Of a DNA stretch of 64,000 nt, positions 44,563 to 56,177 are shown piece by piece. Each line of letters begins with the position of its first letter. Position 1 is the stretch's first letter. The translations under genes were made by a program, and so were the position numbers. The stretch comes from Nitrospira sp. bin75 (lineage in GTDB: Bacteria; Nitrospirota; Nitrospiria; Nitrospirales; UBA8639), in the NCBI GenBank assembly GCA_002238765.1, contig MPMZ01000007.1:1-64000 (forward strand). The letters run 5' to 3'. The notes under the pieces were generated by a model. It was not told the DNA's origin. It made no database searches and worked only from the letters and a program-made list of their open reading frames with translations.

Positions 44563-44816
44563 CAGACCGGCAGGCCTCGTTTGTCATACCCGATGATCCG
44601 TTCCGCACTCCGCCTGTCGCGGCGAGGCAGATTCGCGCAATGCAGAGCAATGTGATCCAGTTCATCGGCAAGCCGGATGGCACGCCGGGTTTTTTCCACC
44701 TGCGCCAGTCTTTCCTGGACGGCTTGTTTGACGGCTTGGGTCAACGATTCTCCGGTCAGGCTTGCGAGCCGTTTGGTCAAGGCTTGCGTGTCTGCATCTT
44801 TGATATTCAGTGGCAT
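44562..44816 (-). CDS. vapB: VapB-type antitoxin (Rv0623-like)
   Basis: An 84-residue protein. MPLNIKDADTQALTKRLASLTGESLTQAVKQAV is the ribbon-helix-helix half of the VapB Rv0623-type family; the C-terminal helices ending GYDKRGLPV bind the toxin. An ATG five codons upstream is possible. It lies where hsdS would be expected after hsdM. Confidence 0.88.
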   Translation of the reverse strand: MPLNIKDADTQALTKRLASLTGESLTQAVKQAVQERLAQVEKTRRAIRLADELDHIALHCANLPRRDRRSAERIIGYDKRGLPV

Positions 44817-44918
44817 CGATAAATCCTCCATGGATCAATATACGGAGGAATGAAGGAAAAATCAACCTGAGCGTCTCACGCACCGCAAGCTCCGGATGGC
44901 TGAACGTCACCTGCACCT

Positions 44919-46376
44919 CTATCGCAATAGAGCCTCCGCCAGAATCGCTTTCAATTGGTCGCGTAGCGACGCTGTCTCGGCCTCCGTGGCGGCCAGTTTC
45001 GCCAGCAGTTCTTCCGGGTCGCCGTGGTCGTCCTCGGCCGTGTGCGGGTTCTTGATGTCGAGGTTGTAACCGCGCGACTTAATCTCTTCAGCGGTCACCT
45101 TCCAGGCGCGTTCGGTTTCTTTGCGGCCTTTGCGTTCTGCGCCGCCCCACCAGTCGATGCAGGGTTGCAGATGTTCCAGTTTGATGGGCTTGGTCATGGA
45201 ATAGGCTTTCTGGCCTTCGGGGACGCGGTGTTCGTAGAACCAGATTTCCTTGGTCCGCTCGCCTTTCTCGAAGAAGAGCAGGTTGGTGCCGATGGAGGCG
45301 TAGGGCCTGAACACGGAGTTGGGGAGGCGGACGATGGTGTGCAGGTTGCACTCTTCCATCAGGTGTTCCTTGAGCCGTGTCTTGACGCCTTCGCCGAACA
45401 GCGAGCCGTCGGGCAGGACGACTGCGGCGCGCCCGCCCGGTTTCAACAACCGGACGATCAGGGCAAGAAACAGGTCTGCGGTTTCCCTGGTTCGGAAATG
45501 CTGGGGGAAGTTGCTTTCAATGCCGTCTTCTTCCTTGCCGCCAAAGGGCGGGTTGGTCAGCACGACGTCCACCCGGTCTTTCTTCTCCCAGCCGATGTAG
45601 GGCCGCGCCAGGGTGTTGTCGTGGCGCACGAAGCCGGGGTCCTCGATGCCATGCAGCAACATGTTGGTGACGCACAGCATGTGCGGCAGTTGTTTTTTCT
45701 CGACGGCGCGTAGTGCGGCTTGCATTTTCCGTTCGTCCTTGGGTCGCTTGACGTAACGGTCGCGCATGTGGCGTAGCGAACAGGTCAGGAAGCCGCCTGT
45801 GCCACAGGCAGGGTCGAACAGGGTTTCGCCGGGTTTGGGGTCGATGCGGTCGGCCATGAAGGCGGTGACGGCGCGCGGCGTGTAGTACTCGCCGGCATTT
45901 CCTGCGGATTGCAGGTCGTTGAGGATTTGTTCGTAGATGTCGCCGAAGTGCTGGCGCTCGGTCAGGTTGTTGAAGTCGACGCCGTTGATCTTGTTGACGA
46001 CCTGGCGCATCAATTGGCCGGACTTCATGTAGTTGAAGGCGTCCTCGAACACGGCGCGCACCACGCGGCCACGGTCTCCCGGTTGGCCGGTCGGCCGGAG
46101 ATTCTTCAGGGCCGGGAACAGGTCGTTGTTGATGAAGGCGAGTAAGGCGTCGCCGGTTATACCCTCGGGGTCGGCTGCCCAGACGCGCCACCAGAACCGC
46201 GCCGGGATCGGCGATTTATAGCCTGCCTGCATCAACTCCAATTCCTGGTCCTGATCGTCGATGATCTTGAGGAAGAACATCCAGCACAACTGGCTGATGC
46301 GTTGGGCGTCACCGTCCACGCCGGAGTCCTGACGCATGATGTCCTGAATGGATTTGACGAGGGTGCGGACGGACAC
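44919..46376 (-). CDS. hsdM: Type I restriction system DNA methylase subunit HsdM
   Basis: A 485-residue protein. The N-terminal helical HsdM domain (QRISQLCWMFFLKIIDDQ) is followed by the methylase core: TPRAVTAFMADRI, motif I LFDPACGTGGFLTCSL and catalytic motif IV VVLTNPPFGGKEEDG (NPPF, N6-adenine). A coiled-coil-like tail ends the protein. It starts 3 bases after hsdR. HsdM normally needs HsdS for DNA recognition; no hsdS is adjacent, and a VapBC pair follows. Confidence 0.94.
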   Translation of the reverse strand: MSVRTLVKSIQDIMRQDSGVDGDAQRISQLCWMFFLKIIDDQDQELELMQAGYKSPIPARFWWRVWAADPEGITGDALLAFINNDLFPALKNLRPTGQPGDRGRVVRAVFEDAFNYMKSGQLMRQVVNKINGVDFNNLTERQHFGDIYEQILNDLQSAGNAGEYYTPRAVTAFMADRIDPKPGETLFDPACGTGGFLTCSLRHMRDRYVKRPKDERKMQAALRAVEKKQLPHMLCVTNMLLHGIEDPGFVRHDNTLARPYIGWEKKDRVDVVLTNPPFGGKEEDGIESNFPQHFRTRETADLFLALIVRLLKPGGRAAVVLPDGSLFGEGVKTRLKEHLMEECNLHTIVRLPNSVFRPYASIGTNLLFFEKGERTKEIWFYEHRVPEGQKAYSMTKPIKLEHLQPCIDWWGGAERKGRKETERAWKVTAEEIKSRGYNLDIKNPHTAEDDHGDPEELLAKLAATEAETASLRDQLKAILAEALLR

Positions 46377-46379
46377 GGG

Positions 46380-48821
46380 CTACGCGGTCTCCTGGTAGAG
46401 TGCGGCTTGCAGGTCGTGGACCGCGGCCACGAATTTGTCCTTGCCGCCGAAGGCGTTGATCAACTGCACCGGGGTGCCGAGTTCGGTCAACGGCGGGATG
46501 CGCAGCACGCTGACGTCATCCAGGTTGAACACCCCTTGGTCAGCGTATTTGGCAAGCAGGGCGTCGAGTACGGCGCGGGCCTGTTCCCCGTATTTGTTGA
46601 ACACGTCGCGCTTCTTGACGTTCGCGGCACGCTCACGGCGGGTCAGCGGCTTGGCGTCAAAGGCGACGTGGCAGATGAGATCGAAGGGATCGAGGTCCCT
46701 GCCCAGTTCCTCGGCGATGGCGTCGAGCACCAAGCCCTCGGCCTCCAGTTCTTCAACAATTGCCTGCTTGCGCTCTGCCGTCTTCCATCGCCGAAGGAAG
46801 TCGTCGAGGCTGGCGAAACGTTTTTTCAGGGCTTTCCTGGTGAAGTCGCGCAAGGACTCGGTAACCAGCTTGCCGTATTCGTCCAGATATTCCACCCGCT
46901 CGGCGATCACTGTGGCGTCGATACCGTCCACGTACACTTTGCTCGGGCTATCGACGGGATACGGCGTGGGCGGGACATAGACGATAGTCTCATCCTCCCC
47001 GGGTTCCGGGGGGATGGGATCGTCGGCATCGTCCCGGGGTGGCACGGCGTCAGGCGGCACGATGGAATCGCCTTCGCCCGGCTCGTAAATCTGGACCGGT
47101 TCCCCGTCGAAATCCGGGTCGGCGAAGTGGTTGGTCGCACCACGAAAATCCATCAGGGTGAAGTAGAACTTGTGTGTGTCGTCGTGCACGCGGGTGCCGC
47201 GTCCGACAATCTGCTTGAATTCGGTCATGGAGCCGACTTCACGGTCGAGCACGATTAGCCTGCACGTTTGCACATCGACACCCGTGGACAGCAGCCGAGA
47301 GGTGGTGACCAGCACGGGGTATTTGGATTCCGGGTCGATGAAGTTGTCCAACTCCGCCTGGCCTTCGGCGTCGTCGCCGGTGATGCGCATCACGTAGCGG
47401 TGGTTTTGGTTTACCAGTTCGGCGTTCTCGTTGATGAGCGCCTGGCGCATGCGCGTGGCGTGCTCCTGGTCGACGCAGAAGATGATTGCCTTCTGGAAGC
47501 AATCGCCGCTTTCCTTCAGGAATTCCGACACCTTTCGGGCGACGACGTTGGTCCGGCCGTCCAGCACCAGGTTCCGGTCGAAGTCCCTGGTATTGTAGAT
47601 GCGGTCCTCGACTTCTTCCCCACGCCGGTCGCGTTGGCCTTTTTCCGGCCGGTAGCCTGCTACGTCGCGGTCTATATGGACCTTGATGACTTTGTATGGG
47701 GCGAGGAAGCCGTCGCTGATGCCCTGTTTCAGGGAGTAGGAGTAGACCGGCTCACCGAAGTAATGGATGTTGGACACGTAGCGAGTTTCCTTGGGCGTGG
47801 CGGTGAGACCGATCTGCGTGGCCGTGGTGAAGTATTCCAGGATTTCCCGCCAAGCCGAGTCCTCGGCGGCACTACCGCGGTGGCATTCGTCGACCACGAT
47901 GAGGTCGAAGAAGGTGGGTGAAAAGTCGCGGAATATTTTCTGATGTTCTTCCGGTCCGGTGATTGCCTGATACAGGCTGAGATAGACCTCGTACGCGGTG
48001 TCGATGCGCCGTTTCTTATCAACGGCGGTGGTCAGATCTTCTGACAAGCCGTCGTCGCGCTCGATGGTCTTCGCTTTGGTCGAGAGCTTGGCCATAGCCG
48101 GACCAAAGGGCCGGAAGTCATTGACCATCGTTTGGTCCACGAGCACGTTGCGATCAGCCAGGAACAGGATTCGTTTCTTGCGGCCCGCCTTCCACAGCCG
48201 CCAGATGATCTGAAACGCGGTATAGGTCTTGCCCGTTCCCGTGGCCATGACGAGCAGGACGCGGTTGTCTCCCTTGGCGATGGCTTCCATGGCGGCGTTG
48301 ATGGCATTGACCTGGTAGTAGCGCGGGGTTTTGCCGCTGCCATCGTCAAAATAATCCTGAAGGACGATTGTCTCTTCCTCGGAGGTCAGGCCTTTCCACG
48401 CGCAATAGCGTGCCCACAGGTGTTCCGGCGACGGGAAAGCATCGAGGCTGAGCGTGGTTTCTTTTTCAACGCCGGCGCCGGTCCGGTCATGGAAGACGAA
48501 CCCGTCACCGTTGGAGGAGAAGACGAAGGGAACTTGCAACGTGTCGGCATAATCAAGGGCCTGTTGCATGCCGGCGCCGATGGCATGAATATTATCCTTG
48601 GCTTCGATCACCGCAATGGGGACGTTGGGCTTGTAAGAGAGGACGTAGTCGGCCCGCTTGGCCTTGCCCCTGCTGACCAGCTTGCCGCGCACGATGATGC
48701 GGCCCTTGGTGAAGCTGAACTCTTCGCGGATTTGCGTCATCTCGTCCCATCCGGCCTTGCGCAAGGCCGGGGTGATGAACTTGGTGCAGATGTCGCGCTC
48801 GCTCAGGCTTTTCTTGTTCAT
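46380..48821 (-). CDS. hsdR: Type I restriction enzyme R subunit HsdR
   Basis: An 813-residue protein. The N-terminal PD-(D/E)xK nuclease has ADYVLSYKPNVPIAVIEAKDN. The SF2 motor has Walker A MATGTGKTY, DECH box VVDECHRG, motif III LTATPK and motif VI QIVGRGTRVHDD. A C-terminal helical region docks to HsdM. Length is short of the ~1000-1100 residues of EcoKI-type HsdR but fits the ~800-residue branch. It is the first gene of the R-M pair. Confidence 0.94.
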   Translation of the reverse strand: MNKKSLSERDICTKFITPALRKAGWDEMTQIREEFSFTKGRIIVRGKLVSRGKAKRADYVLSYKPNVPIAVIEAKDNIHAIGAGMQQALDYADTLQVPFVFSSNGDGFVFHDRTGAGVEKETTLSLDAFPSPEHLWARYCAWKGLTSEEETIVLQDYFDDGSGKTPRYYQVNAINAAMEAIAKGDNRVLLVMATGTGKTYTAFQIIWRLWKAGRKKRILFLADRNVLVDQTMVNDFRPFGPAMAKLSTKAKTIERDDGLSEDLTTAVDKKRRIDTAYEVYLSLYQAITGPEEHQKIFRDFSPTFFDLIVVDECHRGSAAEDSAWREILEYFTTATQIGLTATPKETRYVSNIHYFGEPVYSYSLKQGISDGFLAPYKVIKVHIDRDVAGYRPEKGQRDRRGEEVEDRIYNTRDFDRNLVLDGRTNVVARKVSEFLKESGDCFQKAIIFCVDQEHATRMRQALINENAELVNQNHRYVMRITGDDAEGQAELDNFIDPESKYPVLVTTSRLLSTGVDVQTCRLIVLDREVGSMTEFKQIVGRGTRVHDDTHKFYFTLMDFRGATNHFADPDFDGEPVQIYEPGEGDSIVPPDAVPPRDDADDPIPPEPGEDETIVYVPPTPYPVDSPSKVYVDGIDATVIAERVEYLDEYGKLVTESLRDFTRKALKKRFASLDDFLRRWKTAERKQAIVEELEAEGLVLDAIAEELGRDLDPFDLICHVAFDAKPLTRRERAANVKKRDVFNKYGEQARAVLDALLAKYADQGVFNLDDVSVLRIPPLTELGTPVQLINAFGGKDKFVAAVHDLQAALYQETA

Positions 48822-49071
48822 GAGCGCACAATTTTATATGTTGTGTTCAGGTTGCACAATGCACTGCCTGGAGCCGCTACTCCCCGATGAGATCCCCGAT
48901 CAGGTCGGGGGATGACAGAGGGGAGGGATAGATAGTTCCTTCACTTCGTTCAGGACAGGCGCTTCGCTTGGAATGGGGATAATGACTCATCCGTCACGCA
49001 CTTTCCCACCTCCGTTGCAGCGGGTATAATTTCACCAATACAAATCCACCTTCACGGAAGGAGTCAGAAGC
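48822..49071. other. Intergenic region with REP-like hairpin and metallo-hydrolase promoter
   Basis: Around 48885-48930 there is a hairpin-forming unit (GATCCCCGATCAGGTCGGGG) like that at 11105-11127, followed by a TTCAGGACAGGCG motif found in the other repeat regions. A TATAAT at about 49025 is a good -10 box for the gene at 49072. Confidence 0.45.
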
Positions 49072-49962
49072 ATGAAACGTATGCTGAGTAGTGTTCTGAT
49101 GGCAATCCTGTTCTCCGGCGCGGCCCTCGCGGCAACGCTCCCCCCGCATACCGCCGAGATCGGCAAGGGGGTGTATAGCTTCGGGAACCCGGCGAATGCC
49201 TATTTTTCGATGTTTGTGGTGACGGACGAGGGGGTCATCGCGATCGAATCAGTGAATACGAACCATGCGACGGACATGGTCAAGGCCATCAAGGCGGTCA
49301 CGGATCAGCCGATTCGGTATCTCTTGCACAGCCACAATCACTGGGATCATGCGAGTGGCGGTCAAGTGTTTCATGATGCCGGAGCGACCGTGATGGCCCA
49401 TGAGGAGGCCTATCGATGGATGAAGGCGAACCCCGGTCCGGACATGATGGTGCCCGACGAAAGTTGGGCGGGCAATCGCAAAGACATCACCCTGGGCGGC
49501 ACCGTCCTGGAATTGCATTATCTGGGCATGAATCATGGGCTGGGCATGACTGTCTTTCTCCTGCCCAAGGAAAAAATCGCCTATATCGCCGACCTGGTCG
49601 ATCCGCACGCGGTCCTGTTTAACATTGTGCCGGATTTCAACGTCAAGGAATGGGAGCGATCCCTGAAAGAAATCGAGCAAATGGATTTCGACAAGGCACT
49701 CTATGCGCACAGCGGGAAAGCGCAACCGTTACAAGGCGGTACCAAGCAGGAGGTAAGAGAGTATATCCAATTCGTTCAGGATATCCGCGGCGCCATTTAC
49801 GCGGAATTTGAGAAAGGGACGAACTGGATGGAGATCCCGAATGCCGTGAAGCTGCCTCAATATAAAGACTGGTGGATGTATGAAGAATGGTTGCCCATGA
49901 ACGTGTGGCGCATTCTCCTGGATGACTCGATGGGCCCGTTTCCCTGGCGACCAAACCCGTAG
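49072..49962 (+). CDS. Exported metallo-beta-lactamase-fold hydrolase
   Basis: A 296-residue protein. A signal peptide covers ~20 residues (MKRMLSSVLMAILFSGAALA). The metal site HSHNHWDHASGG near residue 87 is the HxHxDH motif of the MBL superfamily; further ligands are likely at MNHGLG and YAHSGK. The group resembles quinoprotein-relay/alkyl-sulfatase-like periplasmic hydrolases; the substrate is unknown. GGAAGGAG ribosome site upstream. Confidence 0.85.
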   Translation: MKRMLSSVLMAILFSGAALAATLPPHTAEIGKGVYSFGNPANAYFSMFVVTDEGVIAIESVNTNHATDMVKAIKAVTDQPIRYLLHSHNHWDHASGGQVFHDAGATVMAHEEAYRWMKANPGPDMMVPDESWAGNRKDITLGGTVLELHYLGMNHGLGMTVFLLPKEKIAYIADLVDPHAVLFNIVPDFNVKEWERSLKEIEQMDFDKALYAHSGKAQPLQGGTKQEVREYIQFVQDIRGAIYAEFEKGTNWMEIPNAVKLPQYKDWWMYEEWLPMNVWRILLDDSMGPFPWRPNP

Positions 49963-50051
49963 ACGTTCTTCCCCTCACCCCAGCCCTCTCCCTCCAGGGC
50001 AGAGAGTGTGCGGGGGCAGAGCCAAGACCTGTTAGGGTAAGTACTTTCAGC

Positions 50052-53533
<3,482 letters not shown>

Positions 53534-53537
<4 letters not shown>

Positions 53538-54571
53538 CGCCACCACTTCACCAGTACCGCTCTGCATCCCACTCTTGCCGGCGCGCGCAGGCCCGGCGCG
53601 CGTTCAGGACGATGGCCACACTGCCAATCGCCCTGTGCGTGGTCGCGTGGCTGGCCCCGGTCGTGCCCGCCCAAGCCCCGATACAGGATGCCGGGAGCAA
53701 GCCGGTGGCGGATGGGATCGCCGCCATCGTCAATACGGAGATCATTACGGTTTCCGAAGTCCAAACGGAAATGGGGGATGAAATCTTTCGCCTGAAAGCC
53801 CGGTATGATGGAGACGAACTCACGGAGCATCTCTCTCAGAAACGCTATGAAGTCTTGAACCGGATGATCGAACACAAGCTCCAACTCCAGGAAGCCAAGG
53901 AAAAGCAAATTTCGATCAGCGACGAAGAATTGGAACAAGTGTGGGAACAAGCGCGCAGAAACCCCGGCGGGTTCCCGTCCGCGGCCATTCAATCAAAGGC
54001 CGCCCTGCGCGAGGAAATGATGGTCCGCCGTGTCAGGGATATGGAAACCCGGCGAGGCCTTTTCGTCTCTCCTGAAGATATTCGCGCCTACTATAAAGAG
54101 CAGCAACCGCTCTTTACGTCTCCCCATGCACACCACATCCGACAGATTCTCCTTTTACCGAAGCTGGGTGAAAACATGGAGACGCTGAAAGCTCGGGCTG
54201 AGATCCTGATGAGTCAACTCGACGAGGGCCGGACCTTCGAGCAATTGGCCGAGCTCTTTTCCGATGGATCCGAAAGCGTCATGGGGGGCGATCTGGGATT
54301 CGTGACGAAAAATGAATTATTGCCGCCTTTGCGCGACGCCTTGCACAAGATCTCTCCCGGGGAGGTCACTCCGTTGATTGAAACGGAAATCGGGATTCAT
54401 ATTCTCCGGCTCGAGGAGAGCCGGCCCGGAGTCACGGAGCCGTTCGAGAAAGTGAAAGACGCGATTGAGAGCCGGTTGTATCAAGAGAAACTCCAGAAAT
54501 CCCATGACGCGTGGATGTCATCGCTGAAAGACAAGGCCTACATCGAAATCCGTTCCTTACTTCCGTCCTAG
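53534..54571 (+). CDS. SurA-like periplasmic peptidyl-prolyl isomerase chaperone
   Basis: A 345-residue protein. After a signal peptide (long Arg-rich n-region, hydrophobic MATLPIALCVVAWLAP, cleavage near AQA) comes the SurA N-terminal helical domain (DGIAAIVNTEIITVSEVQTEM). One parvulin domain follows (HIRQILLLPKLGENMETLKA, then FAELFSDGS-like, GGDLGFV and GIHILRLEE). It assists outer-membrane protein folding. ATG overlaps the mfd stop; a Met at 53612 is an alternative start. Confidence 0.88.
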
Positions 54572-55230
54572 TCCGCATCTCTCGCCGATTCCAGCCTGAG
54601 CGCGTTTCGTAGAATTGTAAATGTTCAGTCATTCCCTTCGACAGGCTCAGGACAGGCGTGGACAGCATGATGTGCTGACTATCGTCCCCCTCTTCTAGCG
54701 GCGCCATCTCATGGCGCGATCTTTCAGGCGGCCTTTCTTAGTGGAATGAGACGCCGCAGCTACGACGGCGGAGGGGCCGGGCCGCATGAGATGCGGCCCC
54801 TACAACTGCAAACCAAAACAAAACCCTGGCTCCCCGATCGGAGTCGGGATTGTAAATGTTCAGTCATTCATTGACACGTTCCGCGGTCTCCTTCTGTGCC
54901 TCAGTGCCCCGCCTTTGTAAGGAGGGGCAAGGGGAGGTAGAAGATGTGGCAGGAACAGCGCAACCCTGTGCCCCATGGACACGTGGCTCTACCCCACCCG
55001 CATTCCCTCTCCGGAAATGCGCCCCCTTACAAAGGGGAGGGAAAAGAAAGCCCTTCTTTCTGGTTCCCACTTTGTGGGCAGTTCCTCAGTCTGTCAACGA
55101 ATGACTGAACACCTACAAGGATGACAGACGAGGCGCATTTTAGGTGTATTTTGGTGTATAAATAGCTCTGTTTTACCGCATTTATGACTACTTTTGGTGC
55201 ACTTTTGTTGCAGATTTGCGCCATATGGCG
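54572..55230. repeat. Repeat-rich intergenic region
   Basis: No gene. It contains a solitary half-element near 54619 (TGTTCAGTCATTC), palindromes around GGCGCCATCTCATGGCGC (54700-54718) and GGGCCGCATGAGATGCGGCCC (54780-54800), and the MITE-like element 54857-55111. The last 120 bases repeat TTTTGGTG-type motifs. Confidence 0.6.
54857..55111. mobile_element. MITE-like element with 20-bp inverted terminal repeats
   Basis: Left end TGTTCAGTCATTCATTGACA (54857-54876) and right end 55092-55111 are inverted copies with one mismatch, bounding 255 bases without coding capacity. Inside, 54907-54940 and 54987-55041 form a second, longer inverted pair (CCTTTGTAA ... TTACAAAGG; GGGGAGGTAGA ... TCTACCCC). 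A related, more degraded copy lies at about 10590-10980. No clear target-site duplication is visible. Confidence 0.6.
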
Positions 55231-56121
55231 TCACTTCGGATGCGAGGTCGAGGCATTTGACATGAGGAGGTTGCAGGCATCCGCAAGGCTGGGGAGCACG
55301 GTCGCGCGAACCCGGTCCGGTGCGAACAGGGCATCGAGTTCCTCCCAAGCGGCGAATTTGGCGTCCAGATACGATCCCAGCAACTTGAACGTGGGTGGTA
55401 CGCTGTCCACACGTGTCACGCTGATCACCGGATTATCGAAGAAATTCTGAATGAAGCCGGTTTGCGTCAACTGCACGCTTTCCAAGGCCCTAGTCCCGGC
55501 AGACCGCCGGATTCTCCTGATCGCGTATTCCCGCTCGCGCCAGACAATATACTCCTGATTGCGCAGATACGGGGGGTAATCCCCGCCTTCGATCTCCTGC
55601 CAATCGGGAGGCAAGGGGTCTCCATGAAACCCGTCCTGCAATACAATCAGCCCGCCCTGTGTATCCCAAACCCTAAACAAGTCATTCAGGCGGCCTTTTC
55701 GTTCGTCAGACCCGGCCCGTTCGCAAATTTGGCCGTAAGAGCCGGTGGGATCGTCGATCATCCGTTTCATGTAGATCTCCAAACGCGGCCTGTCCTCTTC
55801 TCTAAAGAGAAGCAAGGCGGCCTGCTGGCCCTCTTCGATTTCCGGTGACACAGCGACCCAGACGACGAACGCGTCTCCCCTGGACGTTCCCCGGTATTCC
55901 CCTGCCAAGCCGTCAAATGTCCCGGCCGTGTGTCCATCGGCCGCCGACCCACGTTGCGCGGCACTTACACGCCCATCACCGGGTTGACCCTGTGCGTGAC
56001 AGGCGGTCAACAAGACGAGCAAGACGGCGATGCCAAACGGTAAGCCCCGGCAGCCTGAACGTCTGCGCGTGCCGCGGTTCCCTTCAGAGCCAATCCCAAT
56101 GGCAACTCTTAAACAATTCAT
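55231..56121 (-). CDS. Putative lipoprotein of unknown function
   Basis: A 296-residue protein. The basic n-region and hydrophobic GLPFGIAVLLVLLTAC form a lipoprotein signal with a lipobox-like LLTAC. The mature part is mixed alpha/beta (FVVWVAVSPEIEEGQQAALL, VWREREYAIRRIRRSAG, FDNPVISVTRVDSVPPTFK). I do not recognise a family. An upstream TTG (56142) and the ATG at 56121 are both possible starts. It lies just downstream of the type III restriction operon in the same direction. Confidence 0.6.
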   Translation of the reverse strand: MNCLRVAIGIGSEGNRGTRRRSGCRGLPFGIAVLLVLLTACHAQGQPGDGRVSAAQRGSAADGHTAGTFDGLAGEYRGTSRGDAFVVWVAVSPEIEEGQQAALLLFREEDRPRLEIYMKRMIDDPTGSYGQICERAGSDERKGRLNDLFRVWDTQGGLIVLQDGFHGDPLPPDWQEIEGGDYPPYLRNQEYIVWREREYAIRRIRRSAGTRALESVQLTQTGFIQNFFDNPVISVTRVDSVPPTFKLLGSYLDAKFAAWEELDALFAPDRVRATVLPSLADACNLLMSNASTSHPK

Positions 56122-56177
56122 AAGGGCAAACTTGGCATTCAACCGGCAGGCCAGCGCAAATTAGCGGGAAGCGTCTG

